In this document: positions 52,703-64,000 of the stretch, piece by piece | Layout of the letters: every line of letters begins with the position of its first letter | Numbering within the stretch: position 1 is the first letter of the stretch | Origin: Aurelia coerulea | Lineage: Eukaryota > Cnidaria > Scyphozoa > Semaeostomeae > Ulmaridae | DNA: 64,000 nucleotides | Reading direction: 5' to 3' | Assembly (NCBI GenBank): GCA_039566865.1 | Contig: CM076949.1 | Coordinates: 4,493,501 to 4,557,500 of the forward strand | Translations under genes and position numbers: made by a program | Notes under the pieces: model-generated | The model's input: only the letters and a program-made list of their open reading frames with translations | Databases searched by the model: none | What the model was told of the DNA's origin: nothing

Positions 52703-53702
52703 CTGCAGCAAATAAATGAAGTGGAGCTAAGACTCGTTGTTTTCCCTTCAACTGTTAGTATTCAAAGCTTTCTTAAAACTTAAATATCTTGAAACGAAGA
52801 ATTTGCTAGATTTGGTAGGATTTCAAAAAAAAAAGAGAATACAATGTGTTTACTTTAAATCCATTGTACCGGGTGAGTCAGAAAAATATAACCACTGCTG
52901 TTGAAAAAATCGTAAAGAGAAAACAATGGACACAATTTGCAAAAGTTTATATCAATCATCTTATTGAGGTTGCAACTTAATTTTCCAGATTTATTTCATA
53001 ATCTTTGGTGCATTTTATCCTTTTGAAATTAGGAATTAGCAAAAGACGTATTTTTTGATATATCCAAAACCACCTAAAATGGGCATGTTCACTGTCATGT
53101 ACATTTTGACTTTTGATGCCCAGCATTGATGGTAAAGTATAATTAGATTTCAACAGTTTCTGCGTCATTAGAAAGCAATGCCTGATTTGAAAAGATATCA
53201 TCATCAATGTTATAGCCTGCGTGCAGACTCTGTCAGAAAATTGAAAAGAGAGGAAAAAGTAGGGTCTGCGCAACTGAGCCACTCTTCTTGTTTAATGACA
53301 TCAGCATTTTTTTCAACTACTGTCCTCTTCGATGAATGAAACTTTGAATCGATAAAGATCTTTATTGTATATTCCAGAAGTTTATGCTAATTCGCGTTAT
53401 CCAAAGAAATCAGGGCCAACCTACTATTGTACACTTGAAGGATAATGACAAATTTCGATACAATGGCTCTTAGGAGGCAAGATTAAGGATGTTTTTCAAA
53501 GCGTACAGCTCAGCATGAGGTTTTTCAAGGCATTATTTCATACCCTTTAAGTAATGAAAATAAAGCTGTATCGTCTTTAAATGTATTTGGACCATTGACC
53601 AAAACGAAATTCTACGATAGGTTTTCAAACTGGAGTACTTTTCTTTGGGAAACTCGGTAGATAAACAGCTTCCATTTCTAACGAAAAAATACCATCAATC
53701 AC
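52703..53702 (-). other. Intron of the SEL1-repeat gene
   Basis: About 1 kb with standard GT...AG limits read on the minus strand. Holds a solo end of the CCGGGTGAGTCAG MITE family at 52,869. No other feature. Confidence 0.6.
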
Positions 53703-53827
53703 CTGCGCCATGCCGAATCCCAGGTCAGCAGATTTCTTGAAATATTCAGCTGCTTTTTTCATATCAAGCTCAGCTCCACGACCAGAGAAGTAATGGGTGC
53801 CCATATTATACAATGCTGGGGCATGAC
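53703..53827 (-). CDS. SEL1-repeat protein, penultimate exon
   Basis: 125 bp on the minus strand, between AG and GTGATT. It encodes HAPALYNMGTHYFSGRG, then LDMKKAAEYFKKSADLGF and GMAQ, a canonical SEL1 repeat. It starts one base into a codon and ends in phase 0. The start phase fits the end of the exon at 61,184, so the two probably join directly (…MAADKG-HAPALYN…). Confidence 0.85.
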
Positions 53828-53930
53828 CTACGGACAAACACAGTAAGGCTCTGAGATCAACGTCACAAACAGATATCCTGCAAATTTGCAGGTCCAATAT
53901 TCTTACTTAAGATTGAAACACAGTTATTAA

Positions 53931-54084
53931 GACTGCGTTCACACGATGCCGGCAGATTTTGAAAACAGTAGATTTTAAAAACAGAACTCTTTGAAAACAG
54001 TATCGTGTGAACTCTAGCTCAAATTTAGCTACCGTCACATTTTTCACAGTTTTCAAAATGTGCAGGCATCGTGTGAATGCAGTC
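53931..54084. mobile_element. 154-bp Harbinger-like MITE
   Basis: The ends are GACTGCGTTCACACGATGCC and its near-complement, flanked by TAA on both sides (53,928-53,930; 54,085-54,087). The end pattern GACNNCGTTYACACGA matches that of the 482-bp element at 46,952. Confidence 0.8.
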
Positions 54085-54688
54085 TAAGTGTAACTTCAGC
54101 TTTCATCGCAATGGATTCAATTTATCAGCAGCTAAAATCAGCTTAAGATGCACCTTTTCTTATTCATAGGATGAGCCAAAAAACTATCCACTTTCGATAG
54201 GCCACGATAAATCGCGCACTGCACCGATTTCGACGATATCAAACTTGCTCTTTAGTAAAAATCCAGAAATAGATCCTAAGATTTTTTGTAAATTGTCAAC
54301 CTTCTGTTTCTTGAGCTATTAGCGAGATACCTAAAATTGTGGTCTCGAAAACATTGAAAATAATAAAAAACTTTAATCAAATTTTTTCAAGGCTCTGCTG
54401 GAAAATGGACAAAGAGAACAGTATTTCCTGTTAATTTGGGGATTTAGAAATTGATTAGCTGTAGTCTGATATTTGTCCCGTTTTTTTATCGCTTTTAGCA
54501 TTTTAGAGAACGATAATTTTAAGAAACTCATTTCTAGCTCAAGAACGGAGGGCGGAAAATTTTACAAAAAATCCTTGGATCTAACTATTATTTTGTTTTT
54601 GTTTTATATATATATCATCATAAAATATTAAAATATACAAAGCAACGACAACAGTTAAACTAGAATTGAGAAAAGAAAAAAATTATGT
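54085..54688. other. Intronic sequence, nothing recognised
   Basis: AT-rich with a short TATATA run near 54,605. Probably includes the 3' non-coding part of the LINE on the minus strand. Confidence 0.4.
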
Positions 54689-54737
54689 CGTTCGTAGCGA
54701 GAAAGGACACAAAGTCATCGAGTTCTCACTACGAACG
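54689..54737 (-). repeat. Conserved hairpin motif, copy 2
   Basis: The stem CGTTCGTAG-C-GAGAA pairs with TTCTC-A-CTACGAACG. The loop is AGGACACAAAGTCATCGAG, which itself can form GAC/GTC. It lies about 150 bp beyond the end of the minus-strand LINE frame, as a 3' UTR stem-loop would. Confidence 0.55.
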
Positions 54738-54882
54738 ACACTTACAACAGTTCAATACAACGACAGTATCTAGTCTAACAAAAAAAAAACAACGTTACAA
54801 AAATTTAGGTGTTCCAGGTGCGTCAAAGAAATATATCTCTGACTCACCTGTTGGGGTGCGCTGTGATTTGATGGTTTTATTT

Positions 54883-56120
54883 CTAGCCTAATCGCTGTGT
54901 TGATTTGATGAAGGAAATGGTCGCTTCCAGAATTATTCTGTTCACAATCACATTTACGTTTGGGCTACCAAATAGTAGTAATTCGCAAATAGTCTTACTA
55001 TCCAAACTCTCAATGTCAATGCCAGGAAGGTCCCCGAGCTGACCAAGGAGATCTCTACGCTGTAATTCAAAGAGAGGGCAATGCAGGAGAAAGTGCTCGT
55101 TATCTTCTTTGCCTGTGCCACAAGCACAGATAGGGTCCAGACATTCAAAATTATGCCTAAATTTGTGTTCATTTAACGCACTAAAATTCAAACGAAGCTT
55201 GGTCAGAAGTCTAATACCTGCTATATCATGTATATTATAAGTAGGCTTTTGAGCAGGCCTTATGATTCCCAGCAATTTACGCTTGAACTCAGCAATTGAT
55301 GTAGAATTTCTAATATCAAGAGTGAGCGAGTTCCATTCAGAAAAGGTTAGGTGTTTGAGAACCGGACAGTCCTACCTATGTTTTGTTCATACAGACGTGC
55401 ACTTCTGAGGTTGTACATGACTTGACGCTCAGGAGGAATTTCTGCATACAAATACTCAGGATGGTGTGAGTTCTTTAATTTAAAAATATGGCACAAGCGT
55501 CTATACCATCTCCTCTGATAGAGACTTTCCCACCCCAGTTCCTCATACAGCCTTTGCCTATTTGTACCTCTCCATGCACCGGTCACCGCCAAGGCAGCCA
55601 AATATTGAGTTTGTTCTATCTTACGCGTGAAGCTTTGGAGCATCTCAGGGTCATGCCTGTGGTAGACAATGTCACCATAATCTAAATGAGGTCTAACATA
55701 AAGCTTGTACATTTGATTAAGAACGTCCCTAGAAACATAATTAGAAATATGTCGTATTAATCCAATTCCTCGTCTTGCCTTTAAGATAGCTTCCTTGATA
55801 TGACTCTGGAAATCCAGCTTGGGATCCAGAATCATTCCAAGGTGCTTATGCTCGGCATTTTCTGTTACCACATCATTTCCTAACATTAGAGGGGGATGAA
55901 AGGGTTTAACCCTTTTTGTGGAGAAGATGAGTTCGACAGTTTTGTCAGCATTAAACTGCATTTTCCATTGCCATGCCCACACATTAACTGTCTCTAAATC
56001 ACTGTTTAGTTCTTCGGCAGTTCTGGCTACATCATTCACAACAGAAAATAGAGATATGTCGTCAGCAAAGATCTTAACATCACTCTTTAAGTCATGATCT
56101 AATTCTGAATCTTTAGCTAA
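54883..56120 (-). pseudogene. Non-LTR retrotransposon fragment, RT palm to C-terminus
   Basis: Minus strand, 5'-truncated. It starts just before FADDISLFS (reverse transcriptase motif with the catalytic aspartates, about 56,075-56,050). Then WQMKF-like WAWQWKMQFNADKT, KHLGMILDPKLDFQSHI, VRPHLDYGDIVYH and the late block with LTKLRLNFSALNEHKFRHNF and a CACGTGKEDNEHFLLHC zinc-like motif. This is the jockey/CR1-like C-terminal arrangement. One frameshift near 55,350 separates two open frames. The rest of the palm, fingers and endonuclease are missing. Confidence 0.85.
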
Positions 56121-56929
56121 AGATTAAGTCATAAATCTTTGAATTCGGTACAGTGTATGATTTATCGTGGCCTGTCAAAGGTGGATAGTAGTTTTTGGCG
56201 TACCCAGTCGTTAACTTGCTAACCACTTCTCACTTCTCAGAAAGGAAATGTGATAGAAACCACGGTAAGCAGACACTTGATCAACGAAACCTGTTATTCA
56301 TCTGAAGAAAAATGTGCACTTTACCTGGTGAATGCAAAATAAGTATTTTAATGCTGCAATCTCCATGTTTTTAAGACCAAAACATACCAGAGAAATCTTC
56401 AAGTATCTGTCGCAGCAACTTCCTTCAAATCTAATCAATTGCGTCAATCGAATCGAGTGTTCGAAACTTATTGTTCTTTGCAAAATCGCGCAATCTGACT
56501 GGTATTTTAGGAAGCTCAGATTTTGGGCCTAAATAGGGTCAGCCTTTTCAGAGTAATAATATGAGTCTCTGTTGACTGAAGCGCCATCTTGAAGTAAAAA
56601 AGCACAGGGATACAAGAGACTCATCGGCATAAGTCTAAGTTCGCTCCAGACAAGGAATATAGTTGTGAAAGAAAAACTTCCAATTCGAAGCAAACAAATT
56701 CTGTTCATCCAACAAGTCTCTGCGATTGATCCAGAGTAAATATCTCCTACTAGCATACAGGTGCTAAAATATTAAATGCAATCTCCTATTCAGTAAATAT
56801 CTCTTTGGAACAGCTGCCACTTTGCAGATAAAACGAATTAGGGCTTTCCAATGAACTACGGCTTGTTTATGAGGAATGATGTATGGGTTAGAATTGGATT
56901 AAGAACGGTGCTTGCTTTTTATTTACGCT
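56121..56929. other. Intronic sequence, nothing recognised
   Basis: No exon or clear repeat. Open frames here match no family. Confidence 0.4.
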
Positions 56930-57547
56930 GAGTAAATGAACAAGGACAGATTTTGTAAGACGATAGCATGAGTTGCTTTGATTGACGCCTCCTCCATTCA
57001 AAGAGTTTAGCGACCGCAGACAAAGGAAATTCTCTCAACCAGTAATTCAAAACAAGCAAAGCCGCAAAAGTTTCTCTGTAATCTAAGTAGCTAGCTCGCT
57101 TATTGTGCATCTAAGAAATTATTTGAAAGCAAATATGAGTACAGATTAAAAGAAGAAGGATATATCTACACGTCTGCTTTGAGCATTTTATTTCTTTCGT
57201 TCAAAGGCCAATTGGGAGGCGATTCAATTCTCTTATTATTTTAGGTGTAATCAAAACACTTACTGCTCAGCTTCTGAACCAAAGAAATAAAATGCCCGAG
57301 GTGGATGTGGAGATATATCCTTCTTCTTTCCATATCTGCTAATGTTTGCTCTTGAAAACAATTTCTGGAATGCACAACGAGCGCACTGGCCACCTGGGCT
57401 TCAGAGAAACTTTTGCGGCCTTGTTTGTTTTGAATTACTGGTTTAGGGAATTTCCTTTGTCGGCAATCGCTAATCCCTTTGAATTCGGGTATCAACGAAA
57501 GCAGCTCATGCTATTGTGTTGCGAAATCTGTCCTTGTTGAGTAAATT
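56930..57547. mobile_element. Foldback MITE, AACAAGGRCAG family, copy 3
   Basis: The element is 56,939-57,538, flanked by GAGTAAATG and GAGTAAATT (9 bp, one mismatch). Same arms as the other copies. Confidence 0.9.
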
Positions 57548-58099
57548 ACAACCTAGTGCTCTAAGAACTTGCATTACAGGCTAAAGCTAAAGTTAAAGGC
57601 CGCCACACAGAAAGAGACTCATAGGCTGTTTTGATTTGATATCCAATAGATAGAACTTTTGGAGCTATGATAAGCTACTTGACTAGATAATTTCATAAAA
57701 CTGTTATTAAGATGGCCAGGTTGCTTTTTAAACAGTGGTGTTTCTTACTGTGTTTAAGGGGAATAAAGGCATAAGAAAAGGCCTTCATACCTTCTAAAAA
57801 TAAATTCACAGAAATTTGGTCCTTTTTGCTTCTTAATAGACCCTTAAGCTAGTCAGCAAAAGGGCCAGGATCGAGCGATATCTTTATACAATCTTATACG
57901 GAAATTCGATTGAGTGGAGTTGGAGCCTCTGTCACTGTTGTGCAAAAAAATTCTGCAAACTTTTTCGAAATTTATCAAAATAGCGTGCGATCCAGGATAA
58001 TTCGTAGAATAGCAACGAGTCTATAGGCTAACAAAAATTTAATTTGATTCCTAGCTAACTCTTAGCTAGAAGGCAATAATTCATTTCAATGGAGCAAAA

Positions 58100-58305
58100 T
58101 TAAGACGAATGTCATCAGTCCGGATCTTAGCTACGTTTATAGATCCCAAGATCCCAAGACTAAATACAGAACATGCAAAAAGGGCTTCAGATATTCGGCT
58201 CTAAAAACCTGGAACGATACGCCTGTTGATTTACGAGAGGCCTCAACTCTCGGTTGCTTTAAAAAACAATTGAAAGCACACCAACTGGCTGATCAAAAAC
58301 GTTAA
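58100..58305 (+). pseudogene. LINE C-terminal fragment
   Basis: The plus-strand frame reads FRYSALKTWNDTPVDLREA, then LGCFKKQLKAHQL and a TAA at 58,303. This is the extreme C-terminus of a jockey/L2-like reverse transcriptase. Everything upstream is missing, a typical 5'-truncated insertion. Confidence 0.7.
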
Positions 58306-58815
58306 ATTCAAAACTCGACCCTCTGGAAAAACAGCAATACTAACAATTTAGATACTTGCCTTTGAAATTATTTTGGTTTGTTTGTTTTATAAGATTTTAT
58401 ATATGTATTATTAGATGCTGAAGGGTTTATTTTCGTGTATGAATATTTATTCATATCATATATCATATCATAGACAGTTTAATGACAATTTAATGGCTAG
58501 CCTACTATCAGCTGCGAATGTTGAGCTATTAGACCCAAAGATACAGTTTTCCAATATTATGAGTGGCGAAAACACTACAGTTATTAGATGCCTGGCTAAG
58601 TTTATTATTGAGTTTATTATGCTAGAGACTCACTTCAAATTGCGACCTAGATAGGCCCAGCCTGGAGGTTCCAAGACACCTAAACCTATTCTTTCGTTTG
58701 TTATTCTACATTTTACCGCAGTTTTACTTGATTCATTTTAGTTCACTCCTCTCTTTTTTGGTTCATTATCGTTATTGTATTTCATATCAGTTTCATTGTG
58801 TTAGTTTATTTTGGT
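58306..58815. other. Intronic sequence, nothing recognised
   Basis: Probably LINE 3' UTR at the start. No exon seen. Confidence 0.35.
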
Positions 58816-58817
58816 TA

Positions 58818-58942
<125 letters not shown>

Positions 58943-59085
58943 ATAGACAATAGAATTATTCTGGAGTAGACATTAAAGATACGGGTAGGTTTGATTAAAG
59001 ATGAATGGAATTAAAACAGCAGCAGGTCTGTCTCGAAATAGATATTGGTGGAGTTTGCAGAAACCAAATCATCAATCATAGCATA

Positions 59086-59571
59086 GGGCTCAAATCTTTC
59101 AAATCTTTGAAAAGGTCGGTGTAAAATTCTATTATATGCTTCTTTGAATTGGATTGCTTGAAAGGAACTTATGGTATTTTGCTGTAAATCTATGATATCT
59201 TTATTTTTTTCAAAATGGCGGCATTTTGAAATTTTTTTAAAAAATTCATGGAAAATTTTGAAAAAATTTAAATCATTGTAAATCCTAAACTAATAGAGGA
59301 AACATTACATAACCTTCAAGAAAACCATAGTTTATGGAGGTCTACAATATGGTGGCAAGCAGAAATCTGTAGCTTTTCTAGTTTAGGATTTAGAAATTTG
59401 ATGACGTCATAGCCTCAAATTTAATAAATGCCGCCATATTGAAACTAATCAAGATATCAATAAATTGCCACGGCAGATTTACGGCAAAAAACCCTCAGTT
59501 CCTTCCAAGGTATTCATTTCAAAGAAAACGGCAATATAATTTTACACCGACCCTTTTAAAGATTTGAGCCC
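59086..59571. mobile_element. Foldback MITE, GGGCTCAAATC subfamily, copy 1
   Basis: Ends GGGCTCAAATCTTT and the complement, flanked by TA. Related to the GGTTCCAAATC family by end pattern and by interior blocks (TTTACACCGACC, GATGACGTCAT). Arms are inverted copies. Confidence 0.75.
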
Positions 59572-60003
59572 TATGTTATCAATCATCGATTCAAATCCGC
59601 AAATGTTCGTGTCCACTGCCCATGAAATCTTCTGACATCTACTTTGAGATAGAATTAAGCTCCTTTCAATTTAACGTTAGTTTTCTTTTTTTCTTTGAGC
59701 TAAAGCTATATTCAAAGTTGAAATCGTAAGTACTATTCATAGCAAGAACTCCCTGTGTCTTTTTTGGCTATGGATGGTACGCTGTTGTATTGCAAGTATT
59801 GTGTTTTAGTTTAGTCATATATAGATATATATGATTAAAGCATGTATAATCAAAACATAATGATTAAAACATAAATATGTATATATAAAACAATAACAAC
59901 AATTACTTAACTGAAAAGAACGAGGCCAACAACAGCAACAACAACAACATACGACAAGAATAGTTTTACCTTGTAAGGACAACATGATACTTGTAAAATA
60001 ATT

Positions 60004-60270
60004 ACCATAACAGCTCTATTAAGCCCCCGGGAGCTCATTCAATTTTTGGGCATTTTTTAGTCCATTCTGCACCACATTTTTCGGTTTAAACATACAATTT
60101 TACGAGTTAAATACATGAATTCGACACACTTTTATCTCAAACCACATCAAAATTAACATGCACACTTAGTTAGCTCAATAAATCGAGAATCTTTGGTAAC
60201 CTCTGGAATTTGATATAAGTGGGGGGGGGGGCTTAATAGAGAGCGGGGGGTTTAATAGAGCATTTACGGT
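60004..60270. mobile_element. MITE with TAAAAGCTCTATTAAGCC ends, copy 2
   Basis: Matches 7,592-7,841 along its length. A small extra duplication of the GGGCTTAATAGAG end is present at 60,228-60,262. Confidence 0.7.
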
Positions 60271-60438
60271 AACCTTATATGAGCATACAGTTTACTATAA
60301 ATAGAGGCTGATACTTTGAATTAATTAGTTGCTTTGAAGATGCCCTTGTCAGCACTGAAATAAAAAATAAAGGAGCGCAAAAGACCAAATTGATATCTGA
60401 TTTATTTGAGCGGTTAGGCCCTCTTCAACAGTACACTA

Positions 60439-61024
60439 CAGGGTGTCCCAAAAAATTGTGCCCCGTTTGTCTGAAGATTGCGACAAAACGGCAAAAGATT
60501 CTCGCCAAAATTTTGCATGATGGTGCTCTTCAGATGTTCAATTAAAGTTTGCCACCATCCCCGTAAAAATCCGTTGAAAAATGATGGAGCTACGACCTTC
60601 AGAAGACCAAATTTGCTTGACGACTGAAACCAGCAGTCGGCCATTTTGCCTTACTATTTTGCAATGATCGTATCTTCACGTGAGGTAAGAACTAATTTCT
60701 GTGAGGTCAGAAATAGTGGAACTCTCCGAGGATTATCGGAATTTTCACGAGAGCTATGACATTGGAGGCTGCTGTATCATTTTCATTCCAGAAAGCTATT
60801 TATGGCTGCAAAATAGTGAGACAAAATGGCCGACCGCTGGTTTCAGCGATCGGGCAAATTTGATCTCCTGAAGTCCATCATTTTTCAACGGATTTTTGTG
60901 GGGATGGTTGCAAACTTTAATTGAACATCCGAAGAGCACCATCATGCAAAAGTCTGGCGAGAATCTTTTGCCGTTTTGTCGCAATCTTCAGACAAACGGG
61001 GCACAATTTTTTTGGGACACCCTG
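60439..61024. mobile_element. 586-bp foldback MITE with CAGGGTGTCCCAAAAAATTG ends
   Basis: Arms of roughly 240 bp are inverted copies (for example GCGACAAAACGGCAAAAGAT and its inverse). TA flanks both ends. The GGGTGTCCCA end resembles the 211-bp element at 50,937. Confidence 0.85.
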
Positions 61025-61183
61025 TATATGAAAACGTTTATTAGATTGTCACCTTCTGGCAGTTATAGATTTTTGACAGACATGAAACTGCTGCTCTCCA
61101 TGCTACATGCTCTTTAAAGTAATTAATAGTCACAAATGTTAATGAATTCATTGAAATAGGAATTTAAAAAAGGAGTCATATAC

Positions 61184-61291
61184 CTTTATCGGCAGCCATT
61201 TTATGGTATCTAAACGCTTCATCGTAGTCATTCTCGACACCTTTTCCATGAGAGTAACAATGTCCTACTGACATGTATGCACCGATGTCAC
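61184..61291 (-). CDS. SEL1-repeat protein, internal exon (one repeat)
   Basis: Exactly 108 bp, 36 codons, on the minus strand. It follows TATTTATAG and ends before GTATAT. It encodes DIGAYMSVGHCYSHGKGV, then NDYDEAFRYHKMAADK. One exon equals one SEL1 repeat with matching phase on both sides, a structure that allows repeat duplication by exon shuffling. The gene must continue to the right of this exon, but I saw no further exon before 64,000. Confidence 0.85.
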
Positions 61292-61893
61292 CTATAAATA
61301 AAATGCATGATCAAAATAATTGTGCTGTCCCAGACAGGGTGGTTACACACTGCTGGTTTGCTTCTATGGAGGAGCGCTGTGACTAATATGTACCTGCGGA
61401 GGAATATTTTTTATAGTTCTGCGGAGGAGATATCAAAAGAACGAGCCTCTTCCGTAGGAGTCACAATACTAACAAACTTTCCAAATGGCGGGTAAAATAC
61501 AGTTAGGCTCATCATTGAGCTCAATCGGTTATTAAAGATAGGAAACAGAAAAAGACGCTGTTATAGAAGGAAATCACTCTCATTATTAAGTCAATGAGAG
61601 TACACATGCGTCTAGCTACCCATGGTCCAAGTCAGGCAGATAACACATATGACGTCACAGCGCATGGTACCAAACAGAAAGGGCATATCATTTTGGCGTA
61701 ATCTCCGAGAAGAATTTCCAAAAAATATGCATTTTCAAGAATTTCTACAAAATTGTAAAGATCTGAGTTATCAGAGAGAAAAATGAAAAACAAGAGTACA
61801 CACACACAGAAAGGGGAAGAAATTTCGACGTAATTTAAAAAATGTTTCAATTTGTCCATTCAATACGGGCTGGTTTGTTGTTAAATCAACAGA
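61292..61893. other. Intronic sequence, nothing recognised
   Basis: No exon or repeat recognised. Confidence 0.4.
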
Positions 61894-62389
61894 GGGCTCA
61901 AATCTTTAAAATGGTCGGTGTAAAATTCTATTACAGTTTTCTGTGAAATAAATGGCTTGGCAGAAGCTTAGGCTTTTTGCTGTAAATCTGCCTTGGAAAT
62001 TTATTGATATCTTGATTAGTTTCAAAATGACGGCATTTATAAAATTTGAGGCTATGGCGTCATCAAATTTCTAAATCTTAAACCAGAAAAGCTACATATT
62101 TCTGCTTGCCACCATATTGTAGACCTTCATTAACTATGCTTTCTTGAAGGTTATATCATTTTGCTCAATTGGTTTAGGATTTACGAGGATTCAAATATTT
62201 TTGAAATTTTCCATGAATCTTTTCAAAAATAATTAAATGGGCACCATTTTGAAAAAATCAAGATATCAAAATATTTCCAAGGCAGATTTACAGCAAAGTA
62301 CAATAAGTTCCTTTCAAGCCATTCAATTCAAAGAAAAATGTCATCGAATTTTACACCCACCTTTTAAAAGATTCGAAAGATTTGAGCCC
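61894..62389. mobile_element. Foldback MITE, GGGCTCAAATC subfamily, copy 2
   Basis: Starts GGGCTCAAATCTTTAAAATGG and ends GATTTGAGCCC. It matches 59,086-59,571 in block order but in the opposite orientation for part of the interior. Confidence 0.75.
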
Positions 62390-62496
62390 TATGCTTGTTA
62401 AGTCTTAAGTTCATAGTGATTTCATAGTAAATCGGAACAGTAAATTGGAACCATACTCTTTTCATTTATCATCATTTGATGAAACGTACTCATTGT

Positions 62497-63111
62497 CATT
62501 TGCACAACAAGGGCAGATTTTGTAATACATTAGCATGAGTTGCTTTTGTTAACACCTCAATTTAACGCGATTAGCGATTGCAGACAAAGGAAATTCTCTC
62601 AACCAGCAATTCAAATCAAACAAAGCCGCAAAAGTTTCTTTGAAAGCAGGTAGCTAGCTCGCTCGTTGTGCATTCCAGAAACTGTTTTTAAGGGCAAACA
62701 TGAGCATAGATCGAAAGAAGAAGGATGCATCTACACATCTGCCGCGGGCATTTTATTTGTTTGGTTCAAAAGCCGTTTAGGAGGCGATTCAATTCTCTTA
62801 TTTTTTTGGGTGTTATCAAACATTTACTGCTCAGCTTCTGGACCAAAGAAATAAAATTCCCGCGGGAGATGTGTAGATATATCCTTCTTCTTTCGATCTA
62901 TGCTCATGTTTGCCCTTAAAAATAATTTCTGGAATGCACAGAGAGCGAGCTAGCTACCTGGGTTTCAGAGAAAATTCTGCGGCTTTGTTTGTTTTGAATT
63001 ACTGGTTGAGAGAATTTCCTTTGTCTGTGATCGCTAATCGCTGTGAATTGAGGTGTCAACAAAAGCAACTCGTGCTATTGTATTACAAAATCTGCCCTTG
63101 TTCATTTGCAC
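62497..63111. mobile_element. Foldback MITE, AACAAGGRCAG family, copy 4
   Basis: The element is 62,506-63,102, flanked by a perfect 9-bp duplication CATTTGCAC. The ends are AACAAGGGCAG and CTGCCCTTGTT: the same base change is present at both ends. Confidence 0.92.
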
Positions 63112-63114
63112 CAT

Positions 63115-63162
63115 CATATACGGTAATGAAGGACACAAAGTCATCTGGACCAACTGCATATG
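63115..63162 (-). repeat. Conserved hairpin motif, copy 3
   Basis: Loop AGGACACAAAGTCATCTGG. The outer stem CATAT/ATATG and inner GGT/ACC are separated by an internal loop. It starts four bases from the MITE target duplication. Confidence 0.4.
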
Positions 63163-63921
63163 GTACTTGCAATGCCACAAATGTACAATTCATCAAACTA
63201 AAGTTTGTCTCACATTAGCTATCACCTGAGATTTGCGATAACGCAAAATCCTTTTGCAAAACATTTCCATTGTTGTCATTCGCAGGCATTTGCAGGTGAC
63301 ATCTCATTTGAGACAGACTATAGATGTCAGGTAATGGTATGGTAAAAAATGAACGATTGAAGGGTTCTTGTCAATCTCAAAACAAAAACACTTCAGTAAA
63401 AAACTTAAAGAAAACATCATCTTAACATACCAAAATGAACTATAAAAGATCTGCATGATTAATAAGACTTACAAACCAATAACATTTCTTACTAACAAAA
63501 ATATATCTTACTGTTGAATTTTCCTAGCTTTTGTACTATGACGTATTTTTTCTTTTTCGTATATCCTTTTGAATTTTAATTTACGGCCCAAGCTAGATAA
63601 GCTCCGCTTTTCTTGGGTCGTGTAGAATACATATATTTTTATCTTACATTGTATTAGGCTGTTGTATTCTGCGAATAAAATTGAATTGAATTGAAATTGA
63701 ATCTCGACGAGCTCATAGACCTTTTAGCTGTTCAAAAGAGTGCTTGAATCGAAAGCCATTCTTAATATTTTGGAGAATTTTTGAATGGGAGTAGTAGCGA
63801 ACGCCACTAAATGAAAGCGTTCGAATAAACATCATCCAAATTTCAATCGATCCAGGCTCTTTTGTATCATAGCTAAACGGTTCTTTTGTATCATAGCTAA
63901 ACGGTCCATTCGTCATCCATA
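63163..63921. other. Non-coding stretch, nothing recognised
   Basis: AT-rich. A 24-base segment (TCGATCCAGGC to TAGCTAAACGG region, 63,848-63,905) includes a short direct repeat of TTTTGTATCATAGCTAAACGG. No exon. Confidence 0.4.
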
Positions 63922-63930
63922 ACCATAGTG

Positions 63931-64000
63931 AACAAGGACAGATAATGTTACAATAGAACTCGCTACTTTTCATTGACACCTAGATACAAAGCAATTTGTG
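63931..64000. mobile_element. Foldback MITE, AACAAGGRCAG family, copy 5 (cut by window end)
   Basis: The first 70 bp match the left end of copy 1 (8,313 onward) with about one difference, closer than to the other copies, which suggests recent movement of this subfamily. Confidence 0.85.

Overview
The window looks like nuclear DNA of an invertebrate animal. It is AT-rich and intron-bearing, and crowded with LTR retrotransposons (Ty3/Gypsy, BEL/Pao), non-LTR fragments and many foldback MITEs. Three animal-type genes can be recognised by reading, all partial or broken. A cnidarian or another marine invertebrate is plausible from the repeat mix, but nothing here proves it. There are no bacterial features, no CRISPR array and no rRNA; I found no tRNA.

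Layout. Bases 1-3128 carry two exons of a myo-inositol oxygenase (MIOX) gene on the plus strand, with MITE-filled introns. Bases 3.1-11.3 kb are repeats: old MITEs, a LINE 3' fragment inside a TIR element, nested foldbacks and a possible hammerhead-like motif pair. Bases 11.34-27.22 kb are dominated by a 69-bp satellite. The two satellite blocks (11.34-17.70 and 22.43-27.22 kb) read as one array split by a 4.7-kb insertion. Deleting 17,705-22,427 restores a perfect satellite unit. The insertion is a head-to-tail pair of elements (E1, E2) with near-identical ends and different interiors; E2 contains a minisatellite whose hairpin stems covary.

Bases 27.3-38.0 kb hold a decayed non-LTR retrotransposon, a set of nested elements with a nearly intact Ty3/Gypsy copy (LTRs, TSD, canonical -1 slippery site, one integrase frameshift), and a 1.4-kb TIR element. 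At 38.16-45.16 kb an intronless histamine N-methyltransferase-like gene is split by a complete BEL/Pao retrotransposon. Removing the element and one 5-bp target duplication restores the reading frame, but one nonsense codon remains. Bases 45.2-52.5 kb are mostly MITEs nested in each other. From 52.5 kb to at least 61.3 kb, three minus-strand exons encode the C-terminus of a SEL1-repeat protein; its introns hold a LINE fragment and many MITEs.

The genes form no operon or pathway. What ties the window together is layered mobile-element insertion. Target-site duplications are readable for many elements (TA, 3, 4, 5, 8 and 9 bp), so relative insertion order can be worked out at several places. 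All calls come from reading the sequence; no database search was possible.
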